Shown piece after piece: positions 1-8,365 of a stretch of 54,778 bases of DNA. The position numbers were made by a program, and so were the translations under genes. The stretch spans positions 1 to 54,778 of IMG/VR virus record IMGVR_UViG_3300032092_000040; one strand, given 5' to 3'. Within the stretch, counting starts at the first letter, position 1; each line of letters begins with the position of its first letter. The DNA is from a virus. The notes under the pieces were generated by a model. The model was not told where the DNA came from, did no database searches, and saw only the letters and a program-made list of their open reading frames with translations.

Positions 1-101
1 GAAACTTTGTGGGAACTGAACTGAATCCCGAATACATTCAGTTGGCAGAGAACAGAATCAAAGAAGAGATCCCATCAACTCTTGCATCTCTGATGCAATG
101 A
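1..101 (+). CDS. DNA methyltransferase, C-terminal fragment (partial at window edge)
   Basis: The open frame from position 3 to the TGA at 99-101 encodes about 32 residues beginning NFVGTELNPEYIQLAENRI. The pattern F-(V/I)-G-x-E-L-N-P-E-Y-(I/V)-x-L-A-x-x-R-I is the characteristic C-terminal segment of N6-adenine/N4-cytosine DNA methyltransferases, where it forms part of the SAM-binding fold in circularly permuted enzymes. The rest of the gene, including the catalytic (D/N)PPY motif, lies outside the window, so target and activity cannot be judged. The gp43 promoter -35 box (82-87) lies inside its last codons. The family call is fairly secure from this short but distinctive motif. Confidence 0.7.
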   Translation, partial: NFVGTELNPEYIQLAENRIKEEIPSTLASLMQ

Positions 102-109
102 GATATACT
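82..109 (+). promoter_or_regulatory. Sigma70-like promoter of DNA polymerase, predicted leaderless
   Basis: TTGCAT (82-87), a 16-bp spacer and TATACT (104-109). The -10 box ends 7 nt before the ATG at 117, so the expected start site falls on or next to the A of the ATG. No purine-rich ribosome binding site precedes the ATG. The sequence TATACTTACCT(C/A)C-ATGA is shared with the helicase promoter at 11842. Confidence 0.7.
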
Positions 110-116
110 TACCTCC

Positions 117-2654
117 ATGAAGAAGTTCTACACGAATGTTGCCATTCGCGGCAATCGCATTCTGCATCGCGGCTATGAGAATGGGGTTCCCTTTGCCGAG
201 GAGCAGTCTTTTCAACCAACCCTGTTTGTATTAGGAAAGAAGGGGTCTGCATGGCACACGCTTGATGGCAAGAGTGTTGAGCCTATAGTATTCGATGACA
301 TCGACTCAGCGCGGGAGTTTGTGGAGAAGTACAGGGATGTCCATGCATATCCCATCTACGGGAACACAGACTATCTCTATCAATTCATCGGTGACGAATA
401 CAAGTCCGAGATCAACTATGACATGCAATTGATGCGGATTGCCTACCTCGACATCGAAACTGAGTCGGAAGAAGGCTTTCCCAACATCGATACTGCAAAC
501 GAGCGCATCAATGTCATCACGCTGATCGTTGGCGAGAAAAAGTACACCTACGCATTGGGGAGTGTCGATCTTACGAAGATGCCGACAGATTTCCATGTGA
601 ATGTGTATGACAACGAAGAGCAGATGCTTGGTGACTTCATGCTCACATGGCAGACTCTTGGGATTGACATCATCACAGGATGGAATGTTCAGTTCTTCGA
701 CATTCCATATCTTGTGAACAGAATGACTCGTCTGTTTGGTGAGAAGTTTGCCAAGAAGTTTTCTCCTTGGGGCAAACTCAAGGAGCGCAAAGTTGAGATC
801 ATGGGTAAGGAAAGTATTTCTTATGAGATCGTGGGCATCAACACGCTCGACTACTTTGATCTCTACAAGAAGTTCACCTATGTGACGCGAGAGTCCTACA
901 AGTTGGGTCACATCACCTCTGTTGAACTTGGAGAGACGAAGGTTGCGTATGTAGAGTACGACAACTTCTCTGATTTCTACAAGAACGATTTCACCAAGTT
1001 CGTTCAATACAACATTCAGGATACCATTCTTGTTCAGAAACTTGAGGCAAAACTCAGGCTTCTTGAACTTGCAGTATCGTTGGCTTACTCTGCAAAGGTA
1101 AATCTCAATGATGTTTTCTCACAGGTCAGAACGTGGGAGCAGATCATTTATCACCATTTGCATGGCAAGAACATAGTCATTCCCCCGAAGAAGAAAGGAA
1201 AGAAAGATGCGTCATTTGAAGGTGCGTATGTCAAAGATCCGCAAGTTGGACAGCATAAATGGGTTGTCTCATTCGACCTCGACTCACTATATCCCCATCT
1301 CATCATGCAGTACAACCTATCTCCCGAGACTAAGACAGCAGATGGGATTCGAAGGATGGTTACGCCCGATTCCTTCATCAAGGGTTCGCCTCTTGCCATA
1401 TCGGAGCGAGAGAAAGCCGTCCGCAGAGGAGTCTGTCTTGCTGCCAATGGTACGACTTATCGAAGGGATGTTCGGGGATTTCTTCCTGAACTCATGGGGA
1501 GAATGTACGAGGAGCGGAAGAACTATAAAAATCTCATGCTCGACGCAAAGGCTTCTCTCAAACGACTTCCTGTGGATGCGTCTGAGGAATGCAGAGAGAG
1601 TTTACGACTCTCCATATCGAAGTACCACAACTTCCAACTCGTTCGCAAGATCCAACTCAATTCCGCCTTCGGTGCCATTGGAAACGAATGGTTTCGGTAC
1701 TATGATGAGGCGATTGCTGAGGCAATCACGCTATCGGGGCAGTTGTCGGTGCAGTGGGTCGAAAAAGATCTGAATCAGTATCTCAACAAGGCAAACGGCA
1801 CAGAAGATGTCGATTATGTGATTGCAATCGACACAGACTCCGTCTATCTAAATCTTGGTCCGCTTGTGTCCAAGGTAATGCCAAACGAGAAGGACGAACA
1901 GAAGATCACGCAGTTCATTGACAAGGCATCCAATGAGGCAATTCAGAAGGTCATCAATAAGTCTTATGATCGTCTTGCTGAATACACAAATGCGTATGAG
2001 AACAAGATGCGTATGAAGCGGGAATCCATTGCTTCATCGGGAATTTGGACTGCGAAGAAGCGATACATGCTAAATGTTCGCATGGGCGAAGAGAATGTTT
2101 ATCTAAAGGTTCCCGAACTCAAGATCATGGGTATTGAGACTGCTCGTTCTTCCACACCAGAGGTTGTCCGCAATGCCCTCAAGGAAGCCATCTCAATCGT
2201 TATGAATAAGGACGAGCATCATGTGCATGAGTTTGTTTCGACCTTTAGGAATGTTTTTAAGAGCCTTCCGCCAGAGAAGATCGCATTCCCAAGAAGTTGC
2301 AATGGGCTGAAGGAGTATGGTGATTCAAGTACGATCTACAAGAAGGGAACGCCAATCGCAACAAAGGGTTCCCTGCTATTCAACTACAACCTCAAGAAGA
2401 ACAAGTTGGGCGGGAAGTATCAGGAGATACGCGAGGGTGACAAGATAAAGTTCTTGTATCTCAAGACACCCAATCCATTACATGAGAAGGTAATCGCATT
2501 CACATCAAAGATTCCAGATGAGTTCAACCTTGATGGGTTCGTAGATTACGATTTGCAGTTTGAGAAGACATTCCTTGAGCCTATTAGAAACATTCTTGGC
2601 GTTCTTGGGTGGAAGGAAGAGCCTGTTCACACATTGGAAGGATTGTTTAGATAA
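117..2654 (+). CDS. 43: Family B DNA polymerase (T4 gp43-like)
   Basis: Replicative DNA polymerase with 3'-5' proofreading, 845 aa (T4 gp43 is 898 aa). Exo I is LDIETE with D112 and E114, Exo II lies around TGWNVQFFDIP (188-197), and Exo III is YNIQDT. Polymerase motif A is FDLDSLYP (about residues 385-392), the motif B region is KIQLNSAFGAIGN, and motif C is AIDTDS (about 569-574), with the catalytic DTD but I replacing the usual G of YGDTDS. The C terminus (VDYDLQFEKTFLEPI) is typical of T4-like polymerases and precedes the clamp-binding tail. The start is the only ATG placed correctly after the promoter; there is no Shine-Dalgarno, consistent with a leaderless mRNA. Its stop overlaps the next ATG (TAATG). 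The gene appears intact. Confidence 0.97.
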   Translation: MKKFYTNVAIRGNRILHRGYENGVPFAEEQSFQPTLFVLGKKGSAWHTLDGKSVEPIVFDDIDSAREFVEKYRDVHAYPIYGNTDYLYQFIGDEYKSEINYDMQLMRIAYLDIETESEEGFPNIDTANERINVITLIVGEKKYTYALGSVDLTKMPTDFHVNVYDNEEQMLGDFMLTWQTLGIDIITGWNVQFFDIPYLVNRMTRLFGEKFAKKFSPWGKLKERKVEIMGKESISYEIVGINTLDYFDLYKKFTYVTRESYKLGHITSVELGETKVAYVEYDNFSDFYKNDFTKFVQYNIQDTILVQKLEAKLRLLELAVSLAYSAKVNLNDVFSQVRTWEQIIYHHLHGKNIVIPPKKKGKKDASFEGAYVKDPQVGQHKWVVSFDLDSLYPHLIMQYNLSPETKTADGIRRMVTPDSFIKGSPLAISEREKAVRRGVCLAANGTTYRRDVRGFLPELMGRMYEERKNYKNLMLDAKASLKRLPVDASEECRESLRLSISKYHNFQLVRKIQLNSAFGAIGNEWFRYYDEAIAEAITLSGQLSVQWVEKDLNQYLNKANGTEDVDYVIAIDTDSVYLNLGPLVSKVMPNEKDEQKITQFIDKASNEAIQKVINKSYDRLAEYTNAYENKMRMKRESIASSGIWTAKKRYMLNVRMGEENVYLKVPELKIMGIETARSSTPEVVRNALKEAISIVMNKDEHHVHEFVSTFRNVFKSLPPEKIAFPRSCNGLKEYGDSSTIYKKGTPIATKGSLLFNYNLKKNKLGGKYQEIREGDKIKFLYLKTPNPLHEKVIAFTSKIPDEFNLDGFVDYDLQFEKTFLEPIRNILGVLGWKEEPVHTLEGLFR

Positions 2655-3331
2655 TGGCTTATCTGATAGCAAACATACCCCCTATTGAAGTATTTGTCCG
2701 TAAGGAATTTCTATACGATTTTCTTACAGATCAAAGTGGAAAATCTCTTGGCAAAGACGAGTATGAATCGGCACATTGGCTGACAGTCAAGTCGATTCCA
2801 AATCAGGCACTCTATTTTGAATCATTGATTCATGACTATGGAGCGGTGTATGACAAGTTGCCTCTTCATGCTTTTGTGTGGAGAAAAGATGTTGATGCGA
2901 GAAAACTATATCCCTTGGATTGGTTGCAACTTTGGGATTGTATGTCATACAATATTTCTGTGATTCGTAAGGAGCGTCTGCGAAACGCAAGATGTGAAGT
3001 TATGATGAAAGACAAGTCTCGCGCACCTGGCTACTATCTGTTTACAGTAGACCCATGTGCATCTGATCCAAACGAAGTAGATGTTGGATGGTCTGAGACT
3101 CCGAATGAACACAAATCTTTCAACATCATAAAGTTGGACAATGGTCAGTTTGCAGCACAGCCCAACAATAGAATCATATGGAGACATCAATCACAAACTC
3201 CATCATCTGATCTCAAGATTCCATACTTTAAATTTTCTACGCGCAAGTGGTTCTGCGAGAACCAAGATCGTTGGAGTGCATCGGGTGCAACAAATTTTAA
3301 CTACGACACAAATACTGACGAAGAGTATTGA
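2654..3331 (+). CDS. Conserved T4-like hypothetical protein
   Basis: A 225-aa soluble protein translationally coupled to the polymerase (TAATG overlap). I recognise the pattern NIPPIEVFVRKEFLYD near the N terminus, then LPLHAFVW, LDWLQLWDCMSYNI, EVMMKDK...PGYYLFTVD, HKSFNIIKLDNGQFAAQPNNRI and a Trp-rich C terminus, as a hypothetical family conserved in marine T4-like phages. No catalytic motif, signal peptide or membrane segment is visible. Placement between gp43 and UvsX suggests a role in replication or the early programme, but no function can be assigned. It ends 53 bp before the next gene, and a fresh promoter overlaps its stop. Confidence 0.85.
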   Translation: MAYLIANIPPIEVFVRKEFLYDFLTDQSGKSLGKDEYESAHWLTVKSIPNQALYFESLIHDYGAVYDKLPLHAFVWRKDVDARKLYPLDWLQLWDCMSYNISVIRKERLRNARCEVMMKDKSRAPGYYLFTVDPCASDPNEVDVGWSETPNEHKSFNIIKLDNGQFAAQPNNRIIWRHQSQTPSSDLKIPYFKFSTRKWFCENQDRWSASGATNFNYDTNTDEEY

Positions 3332-3355
3332 CAGTGTGTATACCTATAGTACAAT
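3328..3355 (+). promoter_or_regulatory. Sigma70-like promoter for the Sm-like/uvsX operon
   Basis: TTGACA (3328-3333), 16-bp spacer, TACAAT (3350-3355). The -35 box begins at the stop codon of the preceding gene. A leader of about 20 nt follows, with a good ribosome binding site (AAGGAG) before the ATG at 3385, so this promoter is conventional, unlike those of gp43 and gp41. Confidence 0.75.
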
Positions 3356-3384
3356 GAAGTGAAGCCTAACATAAGGAGAATATC

Positions 3385-3690
3385 ATGGCTACAAAATTGG
3401 TTAGATTGGTTACGGGTGAAAATCTTCTCGCAAGCGTTACCGACAATGGAAGCACACTCACGCTGAAGAAGCCAGCGATGCTTGTGATGATTAACAAGGG
3501 AGAAGTCGGTCTTGTTCCTTGGATTCCATTTGCTAAGGAAGAAAGCGTTACGATTGCAACAGACAAGGTTCTGTACTGCGTCGATCCAGAAGAGAATACA
3601 GCAAACGAATATAGCACAGGCTTTGGCTCAGGTCTTGTCATGCCAACTGGTGGCGTGAAGCCCGTTTCGCTCAAACTCTCTGGAGAATAA
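3385..3690 (+). CDS. Sm-like small protein of T4-like phages
   Basis: A 101-aa protein beginning with a beta-rich stretch KLVRLVTGENLLASV, followed by LKKPAMLVM and GLVPWIPFAKEESVTI-TDKVLYCVDP. The motif order G-E-x-(L/V)-(I/L)-A-x-V, K-P-x-x-(V/L), (L/V)-x-P-W-(I)-P and the final V-x-P matches the small beta-barrel proteins annotated as Sm-like in marine T4-like phages. Family members are suspected to be RNA-binding by fold only, and no RNA partner is known. It has a strong ribosome binding site and lies 3 nt before the TTG start of uvsX, so the two are co-transcribed. Confidence 0.7.
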   Translation: MATKLVRLVTGENLLASVTDNGSTLTLKKPAMLVMINKGEVGLVPWIPFAKEESVTIATDKVLYCVDPEENTANEYSTGFGSGLVMPTGGVKPVSLKLSGE

Positions 3691-3693
3691 ACC

Positions 3694-4719
3694 TTGAATT
3701 TCTTAAAGCAGATTGTGAAAGAGTCTGGCAATAAGTTTGCCAGCATCGTTGAGGATGGAATCGACGGAGCAGATGTCGCGGGATTTGTTGACACTGGTTC
3801 GTATGCTTTCAATGCGCTTCTTTCTGGTTCCTTGTACGGAGGAGTAGCGGACAACAAGATCATTGCCCTTGCGGGTGAATCTGCCACGGGAAAGACTTAC
3901 TTTACCCTTGGGATTGTAGCGCAGTTCCTCAAGAACAATCCCGAGGGTATGGTTCTCTACTTCGACTCAGAACAAGCGGTCACATCCGACATGTTCGAAG
4001 GTCGCGGTGTTGACTCCAAGAGAGTCGCTGTGTTTCCAGTTGCCACCATTGAGGAATTCAAGACTCAATGCGTGTCGATTGTTGACAAGATCCTTGAGAT
4101 GGACGAGTCTGAGCGCAAGCCCATGATGATCGTTCTTGATTCTCTTGGAATGTTGTCAACCGAGAAGGAAATGAACGATTCGGCAGAGGGCAAGAATGTC
4201 AGAGACATGACACGGGCGCAGGGAGTGAAGGCGACATTCCGAGTCCTCACGATGAAGTTGGGCAAGGCAAGGATTCCCCTTGTGATGACGAACCACACAT
4301 ATGATGTTGTGGGCGCGTATGTCCCAACGAAGGAGATGGGTGGTGGTAGCGGTCTGAAGTATGCCGCATCCACCATCGTCTACCTTTCTAAGAAGAAGGA
4401 AAAGAATGCGGATGGCGATGTCATCGGAAACATCATTCATTGCAAGTTGTATAAGTCTCGTCTGACCAAAGAGAATCAGATGGTCGATGTTCAGTTGAAC
4501 TACGACAGTGGTCTGAATCGATACTATGGTCTTGTGGAGATTGCATTGACTCATGGCATCTTCAAGAAGGTATCGACTCGCATCGAACTTCCCGATGGCA
4601 CAACGGCATTTGAGAAGAACATTAATGAGAATCCCGAGAAGTACTTCACGACAGATGTGATGAAGCGTCTTGAGGAAGCGGTTGCAAAGGAGTTCAAGTA
4701 TGGAACAGCAAGTTCATAA
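3694..4719 (+). CDS. uvsX: UvsX RecA-like recombinase
   Basis: Strand-exchange ATPase that forms filaments on ssDNA for recombination-dependent replication and repair; 341 aa, similar to marine phage UvsX and shorter than T4 UvsX (391 aa). Walker A is GESATGKT at residues 61-68, Walker B is MMIVLDS (about 144-150), and the RecA-type [12 protein letters not shown] and [13 protein letters not shown] segments are present. The start is TTG at 3694 with GGAG just upstream; no ATG gives the complete N terminus. The last 20 nt overlap the first gene of the sugar island, whose ribosome binding site (AAGGAG) lies inside uvsX. Confidence 0.95.
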   Translation: MNFLKQIVKESGNKFASIVEDGIDGADVAGFVDTGSYAFNALLSGSLYGGVADNKIIALAGESATGKTYFTLGIVAQFLKNNPEGMVLYFDSEQAVTSDMFEGRGVDSKRVAVFPVATIEEFKTQCVSIVDKILEMDESERKPMMIVLDSLGMLSTEKEMNDSAEGKNVRDMTRAQGVKATFRVLTMKLGKARIPLVMTNHTYDVVGAYVPTKEMGGGSGLKYAASTIVYLSKKKEKNADGDVIGNIIHCKLYKSRLTKENQMVDVQLNYDSGLNRYYGLVEIALTHGIFKKVSTRIELPDGTTAFEKNINENPEKYFTTDVMKRLEEAVAKEFKYGTASS

Positions 4720-5365
4720 GTTGGCAGTGGTTATTCCCTATAGGGATAGAGAAGAGAATTTAAAAATTCTTCTCCCCGAACTAAACGAATATCTTGACAA
4801 GCAAAACATAGTTCGAAAGATCTATGTTATTGAACAAGAATCTGGTAAGACATTTCATCGTGGTCTTATGCGGAACATTGGTTTTCTTGAAGCCGATTCG
4901 GACTGTGATTATTTTGTATTCCATGATGTTGATATGGTTCCAAAGACAACAGATTATTCATACGAACCAAATCCAACGCATCTTGCAGTCGCTGCGAGTC
5001 AATTCAACTATGGTCTTCCATATGAGGGATATTTTGGTGGTGTTGTTATGTTCACCAGAGAAGATTTCACAAAGATAAATGGGTATAGCAATGAGTATGT
5101 TGGGTGGGGTGGGGAAGACGACGATCTTCTTTACAGATGCCATCTTGCAAAATTGAAGGTTCAGCGCAAGTCGCCTGGAATATTCAAGTCTCTTGACCAC
5201 CCAAGAGGTATTAACAATGTTGCGTATGATGGCAACATAAAGCGTATACAAGCAATGTGGCGTGGTGAAATTGATTGGAAATCGGAAGGTCTTAATACAT
5301 CAAAGTATTCTGTGGTTGACAGAAATGAAACCGCAGATAGAACAATCATAAAGGTGAGCATATGA
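4700..5365 (+). CDS. GT7-like beta-1,4-galactosyltransferase family protein
   Basis: Predicted 221-aa cytosolic glycosyltransferase. [14 protein letters not shown] (8-21), [27 protein letters not shown] with the metal-binding DVD at 76-78, [14 protein letters not shown], and [16 protein letters not shown] ending at 143 reproduce in order the hallmark motifs of family GT7, the animal beta-1,4-galactosyltransferases that use UDP-Gal or UDP-GalNAc. There is no membrane anchor. The start was set at 4700 because AAGGAG lies 8 nt upstream; a longer version from 4670 lies wholly inside uvsX. First gene of the sugar island; its stop overlaps the next start. The fold is nearly certain, but donor and acceptor are inferred only. 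Confidence 0.88.
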   Translation: MEQQVHKLAVVIPYRDREENLKILLPELNEYLDKQNIVRKIYVIEQESGKTFHRGLMRNIGFLEADSDCDYFVFHDVDMVPKTTDYSYEPNPTHLAVAASQFNYGLPYEGYFGGVVMFTREDFTKINGYSNEYVGWGGEDDDLLYRCHLAKLKVQRKSPGIFKSLDHPRGINNVAYDGNIKRIQAMWRGEIDWKSEGLNTSKYSVVDRNETADRTIIKVSI

Positions 5366-6042
5366 AAATAACAGCACATTCTCTTCACTGGCAAAACGTG
5401 GATCCCCGAGTTGTTGATGCACAAAAGAAAGTATTTGATAGATTTGAATTGCCAATAAATTACACAAAAGCAAATTATCCCCACGGTGCGTGGATGGATC
5501 AGATTTGCAGAGGTTTGGACTCTGATGTTTTTATTTTCTTTGATGCAGATTGTGTTCCTCTCGACAGAGAAATTGTTGATGAGTCTGTAGCATATGCTGT
5601 TGAAAACAACACATTTGTTGGTCTTGCACAAGCATCAAATCACATTCCACCATTCACACATATCTTTGCGGCTCCATCATTCTTTGTAATAACAAAGGCT
5701 TGTTACGAACAACTTGGTCAACCTTCTTTTTCCGAAACAAAGCGATCTGATGTTGCTCAAGAAGTGAGTTATATTGCTGAAGAAAAAAGAAAGAGATATA
5801 AGTGTCTCTACCCAACTAGATTTGATAGTGTACCTGTGGAGGGGGTGTGGAGACTTTCTAATTATGGCTTGTATGGTATAGGCACTCTATTTCAAGATAG
5901 AGTGTATCATTTGTATCAGGGTAGATTTAATCATAATGTTGAATTGTTTGTTCGTAGATGTGAACAAATATGCAACGGAAAATTTGATATGCAGGGAATG
6001 CATGATTCTTTGAAGAATTTTAGTGGAAGGATAGTTCCTTGA
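5362..6042 (+). CDS. Putative GT-A glycosyltransferase
   Basis: A 226-aa protein with the metal/nucleotide-sugar motif FIFFDADCVPLD (DAD at 61-63) after an alternating beta-alpha N terminus, as in GT-A enzymes. It lacks the GT7 signatures of its neighbour and I cannot assign a CAZy family. No signal peptide or membrane segment is visible. The ATG overlaps the preceding stop (ATGA), with GGTGAG as a modest ribosome binding site. Function is inferred from the DxD motif and the position between two other glycosyltransferase genes; donor and acceptor are unknown. Confidence 0.65.
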   Translation: MKITAHSLHWQNVDPRVVDAQKKVFDRFELPINYTKANYPHGAWMDQICRGLDSDVFIFFDADCVPLDREIVDESVAYAVENNTFVGLAQASNHIPPFTHIFAAPSFFVITKACYEQLGQPSFSETKRSDVAQEVSYIAEEKRKRYKCLYPTRFDSVPVEGVWRLSNYGLYGIGTLFQDRVYHLYQGRFNHNVELFVRRCEQICNGKFDMQGMHDSLKNFSGRIVP

Positions 6043-6989
6043 AAGTGTTGTTTCATGAGAATCAACTCTGTCTGCGAGGGACCAGTGTTGCTTTATTTGA
6101 CTACGCGCGTTTTAACGAAGACCTGTTAGGAAACAATAGTTTTATTGCTTTCGATGCAAATTCTAGATTCAATGATGAGCAAGCAATTGAAAAGTTTGTT
6201 CGTAGATTTCCCGACAAGGTCTACTCTTATAGTAGTAGAGAACAATTCAAATCACTTTGCGATCATCTTGATGTCGATTGCTGCTACATGATTAAGAGTG
6301 GGGAGTTTGATGGTTTATTGTCAAATAAAAGAAATCTAATCCATGCAGTTTTTCAAGCATATCAGCCGCATGGAGATGTTTATGCTTATGTCTCACAATG
6401 GTTATCTGAGAAGATGACGGGCGGAAAGGCTCCGTTTGTTCCGCACATAGTCAGTCTTCCCGACCCAGTAGAAAACATGAGGGAAAAACTAGGAATTCCC
6501 ACAGAAGCATTTGTGTTCGGTAGATATGGTGGAGAGGATCAGTTCGATATTCCTTTTGTCAAGGAAGCCATAGTTGAGTTCGTTGATGCCAACGAGACTG
6601 CTTGGTTCGTGTTTTTCAACACAAATCCGTTCACAGAACACCCAAGAATAAAGTTTTACAAGGGGTTTTCTGACATGCAGTTGAAGGCAAATGTGGTTGA
6701 CTCTTGCGATGCCATGATTCATGCGCGGTCAATGGGAGAGTCGTTCGGTCTTGCAATATGTGAATTCCTCTATGGAAACAGACCAGTTCTTGCGTGGAAT
6801 GGCGGTAATGATAAGCATCATCTTGACATTCTTCAAGACGCCGATATGCTGTACGCAGACAAGAAGGATCTCTTGAACAAGATGGATTCCCTTATGCGTT
6901 CAGAGAAAAAAACATATAGGCATTTGGTTGACAAGTTCAGCCCAAAAACCGTGATGGAAAAATTCAATAAAGTGTTTCTGGAGGTATAA
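6039..6989 (+). CDS. GT-B glycosyltransferase (GT4-like)
   Basis: A 316-aa protein. The N-terminal half has the GT-B acceptor-domain pattern (VLFHENQLCLRGTSVALFDYA). The C-terminal half has FGRYGGEDQFD, reminiscent of the start of the GT4 donor domain, then DAMIHARSMGESFGLAICEFL with the paired glutamates (E234, E242) of the retaining E-x7-E motif, and GNRPVLAWNGG. It probably transfers a sugar from a nucleotide donor with retained configuration. The start is TTG overlapping the previous stop (TTGA), preceded by GGAAGG. The family-level call is good; the substrate is unknown. Confidence 0.78.
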   Translation: MKVLFHENQLCLRGTSVALFDYARFNEDLLGNNSFIAFDANSRFNDEQAIEKFVRRFPDKVYSYSSREQFKSLCDHLDVDCCYMIKSGEFDGLLSNKRNLIHAVFQAYQPHGDVYAYVSQWLSEKMTGGKAPFVPHIVSLPDPVENMREKLGIPTEAFVFGRYGGEDQFDIPFVKEAIVEFVDANETAWFVFFNTNPFTEHPRIKFYKGFSDMQLKANVVDSCDAMIHARSMGESFGLAICEFLYGNRPVLAWNGGNDKHHLDILQDADMLYADKKDLLNKMDSLMRSEKKTYRHLVDKFSPKTVMEKFNKVFLEV

Positions 6990-7597
6990 TGATAAGCAAT
7001 AGAATGGGCGTGATAAATCATCTAATATCTAAGTTTGGGTATTCAAGTTATCTTGAGATTGGTGTTCGGTATGGAGAATGTATTCGTGCAATAAACTGTC
7101 AATTGAAACATGGAGTTGATCCTACACCAGCATGTCCTGAAGTAACTTATTCGATTACAAGCGATGAGTTTTTTGCCAATCATTGTAATAGAACATATGA
7201 TATTATTTTCATCGATGGACACCATGATTCTGAATATGTCTGTAGAGATCTAAACAATGCACTCAAGGTTTTGAATCCGAATGGCACCATCTTTATGCAT
7301 GATTGCTATCCTGGCGAAAAACAATTTTCTGTAAAGATGAAAGATATGTCTCCTGGTATGATGACATGGAATGGCGATGGCTTTAAGGTTGTCCATGCTG
7401 TTGTTGAAAAATATTGTGACGAATTGACCACTTGTGTAGTCGATATTGATCATGGTGTGGGTGTTATCAGAAAGAATAAGAATGCACCCATGGAAATTGT
7501 CTATGATGATGGCTATGATTTTGAAACTCTAAAGGCATTTCCCGAAGAAGAAATAAACTTGATTTCAGTTCAAGATTTTCTTGAGATATTTTCTTGA
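6989..7597 (+). CDS. SAM-dependent methyltransferase (class I)
   Basis: A 202-aa protein with motif I YLEIGVRYGE (21-30) and, further on, YDIIFIDGHHDSEYVCRDLNNAL and LNPNGTIFMHDCYP, the pattern of small class I methyltransferases found in capsule/LPS and glycan clusters (Methyltransf_24 type). It probably O-methylates a sugar or a small glycan substrate. GGAG precedes the ATG, which follows the upstream gene with a one-base overlap. The AT-rich composition matches the island rather than the replication genes. The exact substrate cannot be told. Confidence 0.78.
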   Translation: MISNRMGVINHLISKFGYSSYLEIGVRYGECIRAINCQLKHGVDPTPACPEVTYSITSDEFFANHCNRTYDIIFIDGHHDSEYVCRDLNNALKVLNPNGTIFMHDCYPGEKQFSVKMKDMSPGMMTWNGDGFKVVHAVVEKYCDELTTCVVDIDHGVGVIRKNKNAPMEIVYDDGYDFETLKAFPEEEINLISVQDFLEIFS

Positions 7598-7612
7598 CTG
7601 AGGAGATTATAA

Positions 7613-8365
7613 ATGAAGTTTGATGATTTTGAATGCTATGTTGTGCATTACACACCTCTCGTAGAGCGTAAGAAATTTTTGCTGCGTCAATTTGATAAAG
7701 AAGGAATTATTGCTACTTTCGTTGAAAATTTTGATAGAGAACAACTATCATATCAGCAGGTTTATGACAATTTTAAGATGAATCTATGGGAGTATCAACG
7801 CAGGAGTCCAACTGGATATTCTCCTTACTTGTATCCTATGAAGCCAGCGGATGTGTCGAATTGCATGAAGCACAAAGAGGCTTTCAGGCGATTTTTGACA
7901 GAATCTAAAAAAGAGTACATGTTCTTGATGGAAGATGATGTTATTTTATGTGAGAATTTTGTTTCTATTTTGAATGAATATTTGCGATGTATTCCTTCAG
8001 ACTGGTCTGCGGCTTTCATAGGGCAGGGTGCAGGGAAACACATTTCTTCTGCGGAATTACGAGAGGGTGTATATTGGTATCACAAAGATCACCCAGCCGA
8101 TAGATGTGCGGACTCAGTTCTTTTGAAGCGAAGTTCTGTACAAGAAATCTATAATGGAATGGTTTCACACGGAATTGCGTTTCCACCCGATCATGAACTA
8201 TCGTTCTGGTTTAGGTGTTATGGAATGAAGGTATATTGGCTTGAGCCACCAATAGTGGCTCAAGGATCGCAGACTGGATATTTTGAGAGTTATCAAGATG
8301 CTTTGTCCGGAAAGTACGAAGATAAATCTATCAGAGTTCGTTCGGACATGGGAGAACTCCTGTGA
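7613..8365 (+). CDS. GT25-family glycosyltransferase
   Basis: A 250-aa protein. It begins with the GT25 opening CYVVHYTPLVERKKFLLRQF, has the DxD-like MEDDVIL (EDD at 107-109), and ends with an H/D-rich region including FPPDHELSFWFR. GT25 contains bacterial LPS beta-galactosyltransferases and also the animal collagen galactosyltransferases (COLGALT). The best-known donor in the family is UDP-Gal. It has its own ribosome binding site (GAGGAG) and a 15-nt gap from the previous gene. Its presence upstream of two collagen-like fibre genes is noteworthy (see findings). Acceptor unknown. Confidence 0.75.
   Translation: MKFDDFECYVVHYTPLVERKKFLLRQFDKEGIIATFVENFDREQLSYQQVYDNFKMNLWEYQRRSPTGYSPYLYPMKPADVSNCMKHKEAFRRFLTESKKEYMFLMEDDVILCENFVSILNEYLRCIPSDWSAAFIGQGAGKHISSAELREGVYWYHKDHPADRCADSVLLKRSSVQEIYNGMVSHGIAFPPDHELSFWFRCYGMKVYWLEPPIVAQGSQTGYFESYQDALSGKYEDKSIRVRSDMGELL

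Noticed and set aside
306-1007. 233-aa reverse-strand frame inside the DNA polymerase gene
   Set aside because: It lies wholly antisense to polymerase motifs Exo I to Exo III and has no family resemblance.
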